60,407 bases of DNA from Lachnospiraceae bacterium (GTDB lineage: Bacteria > Bacillota > Clostridia > Lachnospirales > Lachnospiraceae), in assembly GCA_900757195.1 (NCBI GenBank), contig CAAEMZ010000027.1, forward strand, positions 1 to 60,407, written 5' to 3'. This document shows positions 32,790 to 41,972 of this stretch, piece after piece. The position numbers and the translations under genes are program-made. Below the pieces are notes generated by a model. The model was given only the letters and a program-made list of their open reading frames with translations, did no database searches and was not told the DNA's origin. The stretch's first letter is position 1; every line of letters starts with the position of its first letter.

Positions 32790-35165
32790 ATGAACGAAAA
32801 AGCATTAAGAATATTAGAATATAACAAAATTATAGAAAAACTTGTGGACTGTGCCACATCCCCTATGGGAAAGGCCCTCTGTGAAAAACTGGAGCCCTCG
32901 GCCGATCTCGGTGACATCTGTCAGAACCAGATGGAGACCAGCGATGCCCTTTCCCGTGTCTATGCCAAAGGAAGCCTTTCTTTCTCCGGCCTCCGGGATA
33001 TTCGCGGCTCCCTGCTGCGTCTGAAAGTCGGTTCCAGCCTTTCCGCCACGGAACTGATGCATGTCGCCTCCCTTCTGGAAGCGGCTCTCCGGGCAAAATC
33101 CTACGGACGCCGGGAAAATGACGATATGAACGCCGACTCGCTGGACGGTTTCTTTAATGCCATTGAGCCCCTTTCTCCGGTCTGCCGGGAAATCCGCCGA
33201 TGCATTTTATCCGAAGAAGAAATCGCAGATGATGCGAGCCCCGGCTTAAAACATGTCCGTCGTTCGATAAAACTGACCAATGAACGGATTCACAGTCAGT
33301 TAAATGCCATGGTAAATTCGTCGGCTGTCAGCAATAAGCTTCAGGATAACCTGATTACCATGCGTAACGGACGCTATTGTCTTCCGGTCAAAGCCGAATA
33401 CCGGAGCCAGATTCAGGGAATGATCCACGATCAGTCCTCCTCCGGTTCCACGCTGTTTATTGAACCGATGGCCGTCGTTAAATTAAATAACGACCTTCGG
33501 GAACTGGCCGCTAAGGAAAAAGAGGAAATCGAAAAAATCCTTGCGGATCTGAGTAACCAGTGCGCTGAATTTCAGGAAGAATTAAGTACCAATATCACCG
33601 TAATGTCCCATCTGGATTTTGTTTTTGCCAAAGCCAATCTGTCCCGGAATTATAACGGCACAGAGCCTGTTTTCAATGAAAATGGCTATATCAATATCCG
33701 AAAGGGACGCCATCCGCTGTTAGACAGAAAAAAAGTGGTGCCGATTGATATTTCTATCGGCAGGGACTACCGTCTGCTTCTCGTCACCGGACCAAATACC
33801 GGTGGTAAAACCGTTTCTTTAAAAACCGTCGGCCTTTTAACATTAATGGGGCAGTCCGGCCTTCACATTCCGGCCTTTGACCATTCGGAGCTGGCTGTTT
33901 ATGAAGATGTTTTCGCAGATATCGGCGACGAGCAGAGTATCGAGCAGAGCCTCAGTACCTTCTCCTCCCATATGACAAATATCGTTTCTATTATTGAGAA
34001 GTCCAGCTACCGCTGTCTCGTTCTTCTGGATGAGCTCTGTGCCGGAACTGACCCGACCGAAGGCGCCGCTCTGGCTATGGCTATCCTGAAAAACTTTCTA
34101 AAACGGGATGTGACCACCATGGCAACCACCCATTACAGCGAGCTGAAGGTTTTTGCCCTTTCCACCGAAGGCGCCTGCAATGCCTGCTGCGAATTCGATG
34201 TGAATACGTTAAGCCCGACCTACCGCCTCTTAATCGGTATTCCGGGTAAAAGTAATGCCTTTGCCATTTCCAGCAAGCTCGGTCTTCCGAATTACATGAT
34301 TGATGAAGCAAAAAAATTCATTGATGCCAACGACCAGAGCTTCGAAGATTTAATCGCCGACCTGGAAACCAGCCGGTCCACGATTGAAAAAGAACGGCTG
34401 GAAATCGAACAGTATAAATCCGAAGTTTCCCAGTTAAAAGAAAAACTGGAAACCAAACAGGATAATCTGGCCCGGCAGAAAGAACGGGTTCTCCGTGAAG
34501 CCAACGAGCAGGCCCGTAAAATTCTCCAGGATGCGAAAGACTATGCAGACCAGACCATCCGTGACATGAATAAACTGGCCGCCGGAAAAATGGCCAACAT
34601 GAAAGAACTGGAACATAAACGTTCTGCCGTCCGGGATAAATTGTCCAAAACGGACGAACGTCTGACCCTGAAAAAAGATAAGGCAAAGAAAAACCGGCCG
34701 GAAGATTTCCATCCGGGAGACAGTGTCCGGGTTCTCAGCCTCAACCTTAAAGGCAATATTTGCGGAAAACCGGACAGCAAAGGACGCATTGCCGTTCAGA
34801 TGGGTATCTTAAAATCCATGGTGCATATATCTGATCTGGAGCTTCTTGACGAAGAAGTCATCAAAGCGCCGACACTCAAAAAAACCGGCGCCGGAAAAAT
34901 TAAAATGTCTAAATCCGCGACGATCAGCACCAGCCTCAACATCATCGGAAAAACCGTCGATGAGGCTATGCCGGAGCTGGACAAGTATCTGGATGACGCT
35001 TACCTCGCCCACCTGAATCAGGTAACCATTATCCATGGCCGCGGTACCGGAAAACTCCGCACCGCCGTCCATAACAAGCTCAAAAAATCCCGTTATGTCA
35101 AATCCTACCGACTTGGAACCTTCGGTGAAGGCGAAACCGGCGTCACGGTGGTCGATTTCAAATAA
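32790..35165 (+). CDS. mutS2: Endonuclease MutS2
   Basis: 791 aa, normal length. Core and clamp helices (~1-300), ATPase with Walker A TGPNTGGKTVSLKT (~333-346) and LVLLDELCAGTDPTEG, a coiled-coil segment (~520-620), a KOW-like part (HPGDSVRVLSLNLKGN) and a C-terminal Smr nuclease domain (~715-791; IIGKTVDEAMPELDKYLDDAYL, IIHGRGTGKLRTAV). MutS2 suppresses recombination and, in B. subtilis, splits collided ribosomes. It is a single gene with a strong terminator; upstream lies the repeat array. Confidence 0.96.
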   Translation: MNEKALRILEYNKIIEKLVDCATSPMGKALCEKLEPSADLGDICQNQMETSDALSRVYAKGSLSFSGLRDIRGSLLRLKVGSSLSATELMHVASLLEAALRAKSYGRRENDDMNADSLDGFFNAIEPLSPVCREIRRCILSEEEIADDASPGLKHVRRSIKLTNERIHSQLNAMVNSSAVSNKLQDNLITMRNGRYCLPVKAEYRSQIQGMIHDQSSSGSTLFIEPMAVVKLNNDLRELAAKEKEEIEKILADLSNQCAEFQEELSTNITVMSHLDFVFAKANLSRNYNGTEPVFNENGYINIRKGRHPLLDRKKVVPIDISIGRDYRLLLVTGPNTGGKTVSLKTVGLLTLMGQSGLHIPAFDHSELAVYEDVFADIGDEQSIEQSLSTFSSHMTNIVSIIEKSSYRCLVLLDELCAGTDPTEGAALAMAILKNFLKRDVTTMATTHYSELKVFALSTEGACNACCEFDVNTLSPTYRLLIGIPGKSNAFAISSKLGLPNYMIDEAKKFIDANDQSFEDLIADLETSRSTIEKERLEIEQYKSEVSQLKEKLETKQDNLARQKERVLREANEQARKILQDAKDYADQTIRDMNKLAAGKMANMKELEHKRSAVRDKLSKTDERLTLKKDKAKKNRPEDFHPGDSVRVLSLNLKGNICGKPDSKGRIAVQMGILKSMVHISDLELLDEEVIKAPTLKKTGAGKIKMSKSATISTSLNIIGKTVDEAMPELDKYLDDAYLAHLNQVTIIHGRGTGKLRTAVHNKLKKSRYVKSYRLGTFGEGETGVTVVDFK

Positions 35166-35168
35166 AAC

Positions 35169-35222
35169 AAAATCCCTTCCTCCAGAAAACTGTGAAATAT
35201 TTCCTGAAGGAAGGGATTTTTT
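35169..35222. terminator. Intrinsic terminator after mutS2
   Basis: Stem AAAATCCCTTCCT / AGGAAGGGATTTT with inner CCAG/CTGA pairing and a terminal T6; the preceding A-rich bases could also stop minus-strand transcripts from trmL. The next 175 bp to the trmL stop show no gene. Confidence 0.8.
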
Positions 35223-35397
35223 ATTTGCATATAAGGTAGAAAACCGCCCATTAAACTTTGACCGGTTTAGTGGCTTTCTGCTTAACCAGGCCAACCACTT
35301 GTGTGGCGGCTGTTTCTTTTCTGCTTTTGATATAACATAAGCTGTTTTTGGTTGCCGCTCCAATCTTTCGACATGCCTGTGGTTCTTATACAGTTTT

Positions 35398-35904
35398 TTA
35401 GTCCTGCTTCCAGTGCAGCCTGTGAAGCTCCCCTTCCAACTGCATCTGTTTGAAGTTCTGCTGGCGAAGCGCCTCATACAGAACAACAGCCACAGAATTT
35501 GAAAGATTCAAAGAACGGATATTTTCAAGCATCGGGATCCGAACGCAGGAATCCTCATAATCGACCAGAATCTCCTCCGGAATTCCGGCGCTTTCTTTAC
35601 CAAACATGATATAAGCATCTTCTTCAAAATCAACATCTGTATAGACATGTTTCGCCTTTGTCGTGGCCATATAGAGCCTGCCCCTGCATTCCGGATTTTT
35701 CTCCAGAAAGTCTGCAAAATCATCATAGACGGTCACATCCAGATCTTTCCAGTAGTCCATGCCTGCCCGACGGAGCTGTTTTTCATTGATCTGAAAGCCC
35801 AGAGGCTCGATCAGATGCAGCCGGGACCCGGTCGCCACACAGGTTCTCCCGATATTTCCGGTATTTGCCGGAATCTCCGGTTCCAATAATACGATATTTA
35901 ACAC
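35398..35904 (-). CDS. trmL: tRNA (cytidine(34)-2'-O)-methyltransferase TrmL
   Basis: 168 aa SPOUT methyltransferase with the trefoil-knot motifs NIVLLEPEIPANTGNIGRTC, IMFGKESAGIPEEIL and RIPMLENIRSLNLSNSVAVVLYEALRQ. It methylates the wobble nucleotide of certain leucine tRNAs using SAM. Its start codon immediately follows the aminotransferase stop; it is the last gene of a long minus-strand run. Confidence 0.95.
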   Translation of the reverse strand: MLNIVLLEPEIPANTGNIGRTCVATGSRLHLIEPLGFQINEKQLRRAGMDYWKDLDVTVYDDFADFLEKNPECRGRLYMATTKAKHVYTDVDFEEDAYIMFGKESAGIPEEILVDYEDSCVRIPMLENIRSLNLSNSVAVVLYEALRQQNFKQMQLEGELHRLHWKQD

Positions 35905-37089
35905 TTAAATCAATCCTTTTTCTTTACGAATTTTTTCAACGAACCGGGCAATTCTGTCCGTCGCCTGTTTTAATTCTTCCAGCGAATACGCATAGGAAAT
36001 CCTCAGAAAACCTTCACCGCAGTCGCCAAAAGCCGTTCCCGGAACCACGGCAACCTTTTCTTCCTTAAGCAGCTCCGTTGCAAATTCATCGGAAGTCATG
36101 CCCAGCTCTTTAATACTTGGAAAGACGTAAAAGGCTCCGAAAGGCTCAAAACACTTCAGACCCATTTTCCGGAACGTATGTACAAGGAAACGCCGGCGCT
36201 GATTATAGGATTCCCGCATTTCTTCCACATCCCTGTCCCCGTTTTTCAAAGCTGTGACTGCCGCATACTGACTCGTTGTCGGCGCGCACATGATGGCAAA
36301 CTGATGAATCTTTATCATCTGTTCTAAAATCGTGTGCGGTGCACAGGCATAACCGAGACGCCATCCGGTCATCGCATAGGCCTTTGAAAAACCATTGATT
36401 AAAATCGTCCGCTCCTTCATGCCCGGAACAGATGCAATCGACATATGTTTTTCACCGTAGGTCAGTTCGCTGTAAATTTCATCGGTCATCACGAGAATAT
36501 CCTTCTCCATACAAACTTTGGCAATATCCTCCAAATCCTCCTTACGAAGTACCGCGCCTGTCGGATTGTTCGGGAAAGGCAGGATCAGGACCTTCGTTTT
36601 CGGCGTGACCGCCGCCAGAAGCTCTTCCTTTGTCAGACGAAATTCATTTTCTTCCTTAAGATTTAAAATCACCGGAACGCCATCGGCCAGAATCGTACAC
36701 GGTTCGTAAGAAACATAACTTGGCTGCGGGATAATCACCTCGTCCCCCGGATTTAACACCGCCCGGAGTCCGATATCAATCGCCTCGGAACCGCCGACCG
36801 TCACCATAATCTCTGTTTCCGGATCATATGTCATCTGGCAGCGGCGTTTCAGATAATTGCTGATTTCATTTCTCAGATCCTTCAGACCCGCATTGGAAGT
36901 GTAAAATGTCCGTCCTCTTTCCAGAGAATAGATGCCTTCTTCCCGAATGTGCCACGGCGTATCAAAATCCGGTTCACCCACACCGAGAGAAATAACATCC
37001 GGGTCGTTCATTTCTGCAACAATATCAAAAAATTTTCGAATACCGGAAGGCCTGATGCTTACGGTACGCTCTGCTAATGGATTTCTCAA
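35905..37089 (-). CDS. Class I/II pyridoxal-phosphate aminotransferase
   Basis: 394 aa fold-type I aminotransferase. The Schiff-base Lys lies in INGFSKAYAMTGWRLGYA (~232-250); FPNNPTGAVL (Asn/Pro motif) and the C-terminal FLRISYAYS Arg motif bind substrate carboxylates. It resembles the AspC/PatA/aromatic aminotransferase group; the amino acid is not decided. It overlaps the Lrp-type regulator by 4 nt (ATGA), so the pair is translationally coupled and the regulator may sense its substrate. Confidence 0.9.
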   Translation of the reverse strand: MRNPLAERTVSIRPSGIRKFFDIVAEMNDPDVISLGVGEPDFDTPWHIREEGIYSLERGRTFYTSNAGLKDLRNEISNYLKRRCQMTYDPETEIMVTVGGSEAIDIGLRAVLNPGDEVIIPQPSYVSYEPCTILADGVPVILNLKEENEFRLTKEELLAAVTPKTKVLILPFPNNPTGAVLRKEDLEDIAKVCMEKDILVMTDEIYSELTYGEKHMSIASVPGMKERTILINGFSKAYAMTGWRLGYACAPHTILEQMIKIHQFAIMCAPTTSQYAAVTALKNGDRDVEEMRESYNQRRRFLVHTFRKMGLKCFEPFGAFYVFPSIKELGMTSDEFATELLKEEKVAVVPGTAFGDCGEGFLRISYAYSLEELKQATDRIARFVEKIRKEKGLI

Positions 37090-37577
37090 GGTGTAATCAA
37101 CATCCTTTCACGCGGACTCTGGGATACAAAAATCGTCCCATGTTCTTTATATTTTTTCAATACGAAATGAGTTGCTGTGCTGAGTACGGATTCCAGCGGT
37201 GATAATTTGTCGGAAACAAACATGGCAACCTCCTGCAATGTCTTTCCTTCCAGCATCACCATCAGGTCAAAGCCTCCGGAAATCAGATACACCGAATTCA
37301 CTTCGCTGAAATTATAAATCCGTTCTGCAATACGGTCAAATCCCTGGCCTCTCTGCGGGGTCACCCGAACTTCGATCATTGCAATAACTTTTTCATTATT
37401 GGTTTTATTCCAGTTAATCAGCGTATGGTAACCGCAGATAATCTTGTCATGCTCCATCTCATAAATGGCTCTGGAAACATTATCTTCCGTTTCACCGAGA
37501 AGGATCGCAATATCCGCCACACTGACCTTGCTGTTTTTTTCCATAATCACTAAGATTCTTTCTTTTAATTCACTCAT
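37086..37577 (-). CDS. Lrp/AsnC family transcriptional regulator
   Basis: 163 aa from the ATG at 37577, preceded by GGAGGAA. N-terminal winged helix (ELKERILVIMEKNSKVSVADIAILLGETEDNVSRAIYEME split over ~2-42) and a RAM ligand-binding domain (~75-150; YLISGGFDLMVMLEG). It likely responds to an amino acid. The gene lies between the HypE-like gene (4-nt gap) and the aminotransferase (4-nt overlap). Confidence 0.92.
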   Translation of the reverse strand: MSELKERILVIMEKNSKVSVADIAILLGETEDNVSRAIYEMEHDKIICGYHTLINWNKTNNEKVIAMIEVRVTPQRGQGFDRIAERIYNFSEVNSVYLISGGFDLMVMLEGKTLQEVAMFVSDKLSPLESVLSTATHFVLKKYKEHGTIFVSQSPRERMLITP

Positions 37578-37581
37578 TTTT

Positions 37582-38580
37582 CTATTCCTCCACCAATTTC
37601 GCCTTATAAAGCTCATCCGTTTTCGGCGGCTCCAGATAACGGGTTTCCCCCGCATCATAAATGATAATTTTATCATTATTATCCGTAAACTTACCGACAA
37701 CCGCGCTGTGAATTCCCAGCTTTTCCAGATGACTCACCAGATCATGACCGCGGTCACAGGCGATCAGCATGGAACCGCTGGAAATCAGCTGGTATGGATT
37801 CAAATCAAAAAACTCACAGATTTCTACCGTTTCCTGTTTCAGCGGAACCTTCTTCAAATCCACAGAAAGCCCCACGCCGCCCGCGACGGCAACCTCCCAA
37901 AGTGCGCCGAAAATACCGCCCTCTGTCACATCATGCATGGCGGATACGCCAAAATCTCTGGCGGCCATTGCTTCCGGAACCACAGAAATATACTTTATAA
38001 ATCCCTGGGCCCGTTCAACAAATTCCCGGCTGTACCGCGTACACAGCTCCGCCTCCCGTTCCGAAGCGATAATGGATGTTCCTTCCAGCCCAACCCATTT
38101 TGTAACGACGATATCCTGTCCCGGTTTGGCTCCCTTTGTAAAAAGAACCGCATCTTTTTTTACTTTGCCCACGCCGGTCACCGTGACGATCGGCTGATTG
38201 ACCGCCGCCGTCACTTCGGTATGACCGCCGATAATCTCGATTTTCAATGATTCGCAGGCTGACTCAATTTCTTTCATAAGAAACTTCAAGTCAGCCTCCG
38301 CCGCACTTTGCGGTAAAAGTATCGTCAAAAGAATCCCGACCGGTTCCGCCCCGGCAGACGCCAGGTCATTGGCCGTCACGTGAACCGCCAGTGTGCCGAT
38401 ATCCGAGACCGCCCCTGTAATCGGATCTGTGGAAAGCACGAACACCTCGTCCGGCGCCAGCCCAAGAACCGCACAATCCTCTCCGACCCCCGGGTGTACC
38501 AGCACTTCTTCTCTCTTTGATTTAATTTGTTTAAATACGGAACGTTTTAAAACGTTTTCCGGTACCTTTCCGATTTTCAT
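37582..38580 (-). CDS. AIR synthase-related protein (HypE-like)
   Basis: 332 aa of the PurM/HypE/ThiL superfamily: an N-terminal ATP-binding domain (HPGVGEDCAVL, STDPITGAV, VTANDLASAGAEPVGILLTILLP) and a C-terminal domain (MHDVTEGGIFGALWEVA). True HypE ends in a conserved Cys that is carbamoylated; this protein ends LYKAKLVEE, so it lacks that residue and is probably not a hydrogenase maturase. Its reaction is unknown. The AAGGAG site sits before the ATG. It is within a tight operon with Lrp and aminotransferase genes. Confidence 0.85.
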   Translation of the reverse strand: MKIGKVPENVLKRSVFKQIKSKREEVLVHPGVGEDCAVLGLAPDEVFVLSTDPITGAVSDIGTLAVHVTANDLASAGAEPVGILLTILLPQSAAEADLKFLMKEIESACESLKIEIIGGHTEVTAAVNQPIVTVTGVGKVKKDAVLFTKGAKPGQDIVVTKWVGLEGTSIIASEREAELCTRYSREFVERAQGFIKYISVVPEAMAARDFGVSAMHDVTEGGIFGALWEVAVAGGVGLSVDLKKVPLKQETVEICEFFDLNPYQLISSGSMLIACDRGHDLVSHLEKLGIHSAVVGKFTDNNDKIIIYDAGETRYLEPPKTDELYKAKLVEE

Positions 38581-38592
38581 CCTGAGGACTCC

Positions 38593-38685
38593 TTACATAA
38601 ATGAAACAACGACGCCTGCGACCATGGATATAATCAGCAGAATCACGATAATTCTTGAAACAAGTTTTTTTGTTTTATTATTCAT
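38593..38685 (-). CDS. 30-aa single-helix membrane peptide (Prli42/DUF4044-like)
   Basis: Encodes a basic N-terminus MNNKTKKLVSR followed by one hydrophobic helix (IIVILLIISMVAGVVVSF) and stop. CAGGAGTGG lies 7-9 nt upstream of the ATG. Size and layout recall Prli42, the stressosome membrane anchor, and DUF4044 peptides of Firmicutes, but similarity over 30 residues is weak. It lies between the exonuclease gene and the HypE-like gene in the same operon. Confidence 0.6.
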   Translation of the reverse strand: MNNKTKKLVSRIIVILLIISMVAGVVVSFM

Positions 38686-38722
38686 TCTTTACCACTCCTG
38701 AATTTTACTTTGCAGCTTCTCC

Positions 38723-39445
38723 TTACCGGCGACGGTATTCCATCCGTCCATACCGGAGAATCCATTTATCAATAAGACGGGAGGCTTCGCTCCGCGTCAG
38801 GTTTTCCAAATCACTTTTAATCTCTATTTTATGATATTTTCCCAATTCCTTCAAGTATTCTTTCTGGCGTTTTGTCGCCGGCTGAACTTTCTTCTGTTTC
38901 CAGACCAGCGGACGGGCTTCAAACAGTTCCTCATAATCCGCGCTGAAATAATGCTTCAGTGTCTGATAGAGCTTCGCCGTCGCCAGGGCATCATGATAGG
39001 CCCTGTGGGCCGATGCATTGACAATGCCATAATGAAGACACAGATTTTCCAGGCTTCTTGAGGGCAGCTCCGGCAGCACCTTCCGGGCAATCTGCAGGGT
39101 ATCCACCCCCGCCCTGTCAAATTCCATATAATATTTTTTCGCATAGCGCCAGGTAAAACGATAGTCAAACATCAGATTATGGCCGATGACGGGAAATTCG
39201 CCGCAAAACTGAAGAAAATCATAAATAATCCGGTCGGTCGGACCGGCCTCTGCCACCATCGCATTGCTGATGCCTGTCAGGGATTCGACCATCGGAGAAA
39301 TCGGGGCATCCGGCTTTACGAACCGGGAAAACCGGTCCACAACCTTTCCTTCAATAACCTTTACCGCGCCGATTTCAATAATTTCATCCGTTTCCGGCGA
39401 AAGTCCTGTCGTTTCCAGGTCAAAACAAACATAAGAAGTCAGCAT
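38723..39445 (-). CDS. DEDDh 3'-5' exonuclease (PolC/DnaQ-type)
   Basis: 240 aa from the ATG at 39445. Exo motifs: CFDLETTGLSPETDEIIEIGAV split over ~6-27 (Exo I), HNLMFDYRF (Exo II) and HRAYHDALATAKLY (Exo III with the HxxxxD of DEDDh enzymes). The last ~60 residues are a basic tail (QKKVQPATKRQKEYLKEL). It could be a proofreading-type subunit or repair exonuclease. It overlaps the end of nth by 7 nt. Confidence 0.88.
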   Translation of the reverse strand: MLTSYVCFDLETTGLSPETDEIIEIGAVKVIEGKVVDRFSRFVKPDAPISPMVESLTGISNAMVAEAGPTDRIIYDFLQFCGEFPVIGHNLMFDYRFTWRYAKKYYMEFDRAGVDTLQIARKVLPELPSRSLENLCLHYGIVNASAHRAYHDALATAKLYQTLKHYFSADYEELFEARPLVWKQKKVQPATKRQKEYLKELGKYHKIEIKSDLENLTRSEASRLIDKWILRYGRMEYRRR

Positions 39446-40086
39446 GGCATCACCTCGCAGGACGGACAATATTCTTTCAGAAAACATTCGCCGCATTTCG
39501 GACGCCGTGCGATACAGATCTGTCTTCCCAGGGTAATAATCTGAATATTATACATAATCCAGTGATCCTTTGGCAGCACCTTCATCAGCGCATATTCCAC
39601 CTTTTCCGGGTCCGTCTCCTTTGTAAATCCAAGTTTATTGGATATCCGTTTGACATGGGTATCCACCACAATACTCGGCTCATCATAAATATTTCCCCGG
39701 ATGACATTGGCCGTCTTCCGTCCGACACCGGGAAGTGTTATCAGTTCCTCCAGATTTTCCGGAACCTCCCCGCCAAAATCCTGAACAATCTTCCGTGAGG
39801 CCAGAATGATATTCCGGGCTTTATTTTTATAAAATCCCACCGAATGAATGAGGTTTTCCACCTCCGAAACATCCGCATCTGCCAGCGCCCCGGCGCTTGG
39901 ATACCGTTCAAACAGCGGACCGGTAACGATATTCACCCGGGCATCTGTACACTGGGCGCTCAAAATGACGGCGATCAAAAGCTGCCATGGATTCTCATGA
40001 TCCAGATAGCAGATTTTTTCGGTGCCGTAATGTTCATCCAATAATTCCAGTATTTTCTCAACTCTCTGTTTTTTCGTCATTTTCAT
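39439..40086 (-). CDS. nth: Endonuclease III
   Basis: 215 aa. Helix-hairpin-helix with catalytic Lys (LPGVGRKTANVIRGN), catalytic Asp in VVDTHVKRISNKLG, and the C-terminal [4Fe-4S] Cys set CIARRPKCGECFLKEYCPSC. It removes oxidised pyrimidines and nicks AP sites. It overlaps the upstream radical-SAM gene by 29 nt and the exonuclease downstream by 7 nt, giving a DNA-repair pair. Confidence 0.96.
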   Translation of the reverse strand: MKMTKKQRVEKILELLDEHYGTEKICYLDHENPWQLLIAVILSAQCTDARVNIVTGPLFERYPSAGALADADVSEVENLIHSVGFYKNKARNIILASRKIVQDFGGEVPENLEELITLPGVGRKTANVIRGNIYDEPSIVVDTHVKRISNKLGFTKETDPEKVEYALMKVLPKDHWIMYNIQIITLGRQICIARRPKCGECFLKEYCPSCEVMPC

Positions 40087-41824
40087 CGATTTTCACCTCG
40101 ACCGTCCGGCTCCGCCAGGTCAGCGGGTCCCGGTGCAGATAGTCAAACCACAGAAACACCGGACCTGCCACCGTCTTTCCGGACGCTGCCGTTGCGGGAA
40201 CGTCCAGAGTAAAATGCTCGATGTGGGTCATCCGCTGAATCTGCTTCGTTGTATAGTCATCATAACCGGAAAAATAGGTTTCCCGGTTGGCTTCATCCTT
40301 AAAGAAGGCCACGTAGGAAGCCTTCCATTCGTCCTGGCTGCCCGCCCATTCCGGACGGCTTTTCACATTTTCCCTTAAATACAGATCGTAGGTCAGAAGC
40401 TGCACAAAAATCTCCCGGCCTTCTTCGCCCAAATGTTCACTGACAAAATCCAGAAGTATTTCATAACGGGCCATCCGCGAATGACTGACGGCATCCAGGC
40501 CCTTTCTTTCATAATATCCCGCCAGCGCTTCATACATGTCAAAAGCCGAAGAAAAATAAGTTTCCAGCCACTCGAGACTGTTCTCAAACTGCCGGCTGTT
40601 ATAATAAACCTCGACCATTTCTTCCACCGATTTGAGCACAAGCAGATCTTCATAGGACAGCCAGCGTGTGGAAAGCACCTCGTAAGGCGGCTCCGGCCGG
40701 TAAACCAGACCGTAATCCCCGGCTTTTTCCCGCATATGGGAACCTTTGAGAACCTTTAAAAATCCCAACTGGAGCTGCTCCGGCTTCAAACCGTAAACGT
40801 CATCGAAGGACTGCTTAAAACGCTCCAGATTTTCAAAAGGAAGGCCCGCGATCAGGTCCAGATGCTGATGTATATTTTTTCCGGCATGAATCCGCCGGAC
40901 GATTTCGGAAAGCTTTTCAAAAGAAACATTCCGCCGGATTTCTTTCAGTGTTTCCGGGTTCGTGGACTGGACGCCGATTTCAAGCTGAATCAACCCCGGC
41001 CGCAGCCCTGCCATAAATTCAAGCTCTTCCTCCGTCAGTAGATCCGCCGTCACTTCAAAATGAAAGTTTGTCTTTCCTTTATCCTGAGCCTTAATAAACC
41101 GAAGAATATCCATCGAATGGTCTCTCTGACAGTTAAACGTCCGGTCAACAAACTTCACCTGTGGGATTTCCCAGTCGATAAACTGCTGGAGATCCTTTTT
41201 CACCAGCGCCGTATCACGGAACCGCACCCTCTTTTCCACCGAAGACAGGCAGTAGCTGCACCGGAAAGGGCATCCCCGGCTCGTTTCATAATAAATAATT
41301 TTATTTTTAAAATCCTCCGGCCGGGTATAAACAAAATTCAGCCGACTCATATCCACAAAATCTCTGGACGGATGCACATGTACCCGGCCATCCGGATGCC
41401 TGTGGCCGATCCCTTCCACGCTTTCGATATCCGCTGCGCCATTCCAGCAGGCAGCCATATCCATGAACGTATCTTCCCCCTCGCCGTACATAATTCCGTC
41501 AATAAATGTCCAGTCCGTCAGCCGCTCACGAACATCAAAGGATACTTCCGGACCGCCAAGCCATATCCGGATTTCCGGCGACACCATCTTCAGCCACCGG
41601 GCGGCCTGTTCGATGATCTGAATATTCCATATATAACAGGAAAAACAGACAACGTCCGCCTTTTCTCTGTAAATTCCCCGAAGGATTTCCTCCGGATACT
41701 GATTGATCGAATACTCCATCAGCTTCACCTGAGATTCGTAACGGCCGCAATTGGCTTTCAGGCTGTAAACGGCCAGATTTGAATGTATATATTTTGCATT
41801 CACTGCAACTAAAAGTATTTTCAT
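40058..41824 (-). CDS. B12-binding-domain radical SAM protein (DUF4080)
   Basis: 588 aa. N-terminal cobalamin-binding-like Rossmann domain (~1-140; MKILLVAVNAKYIHSNLAVYSL), radical SAM core with TSRGCPFRCSYCLS (CxxxCxxC, ~186-199), and a C-terminal DUF4080 region (~380-588). These proteins occur widely in clostridia without known substrate. The B12 domain lacks an obvious DxHxxG motif, so it may not bind cobalamin. It is the first gene of the minus-strand run that continues to trmL. Confidence 0.9.
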   Translation of the reverse strand: MKILLVAVNAKYIHSNLAVYSLKANCGRYESQVKLMEYSINQYPEEILRGIYREKADVVCFSCYIWNIQIIEQAARWLKMVSPEIRIWLGGPEVSFDVRERLTDWTFIDGIMYGEGEDTFMDMAACWNGAADIESVEGIGHRHPDGRVHVHPSRDFVDMSRLNFVYTRPEDFKNKIIYYETSRGCPFRCSYCLSSVEKRVRFRDTALVKKDLQQFIDWEIPQVKFVDRTFNCQRDHSMDILRFIKAQDKGKTNFHFEVTADLLTEEELEFMAGLRPGLIQLEIGVQSTNPETLKEIRRNVSFEKLSEIVRRIHAGKNIHQHLDLIAGLPFENLERFKQSFDDVYGLKPEQLQLGFLKVLKGSHMREKAGDYGLVYRPEPPYEVLSTRWLSYEDLLVLKSVEEMVEVYYNSRQFENSLEWLETYFSSAFDMYEALAGYYERKGLDAVSHSRMARYEILLDFVSEHLGEEGREIFVQLLTYDLYLRENVKSRPEWAGSQDEWKASYVAFFKDEANRETYFSGYDDYTTKQIQRMTHIEHFTLDVPATAASGKTVAGPVFLWFDYLHRDPLTWRSRTVEVKIDENDEKTES

Positions 41825-41972
41825 CGCTTCTCCCCTAAATCCTTTCTTCCACTTTACTATAATCTTTTAATTAGTCAATAGTCAAATGAAAGAAAGTATG
41901 TTATACTATTACGCAAAAATAATTAGTATGCGAACTATTTTCCAGAAAATGGTTCCGAAAGGAGTTTGTCTT

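Noticed and set aside
34809..35486. 225-codon minus frame over the mutS2 3' end.
   Set aside because: Antisense to the Smr domain of mutS2 and crossing its terminator.
41060..41782. 240-codon + frame antisense to the DUF4080 radical SAM gene.
   Set aside because: The minus-strand protein has the CxxxCxxC motif and normal family length; the + frame has no support.
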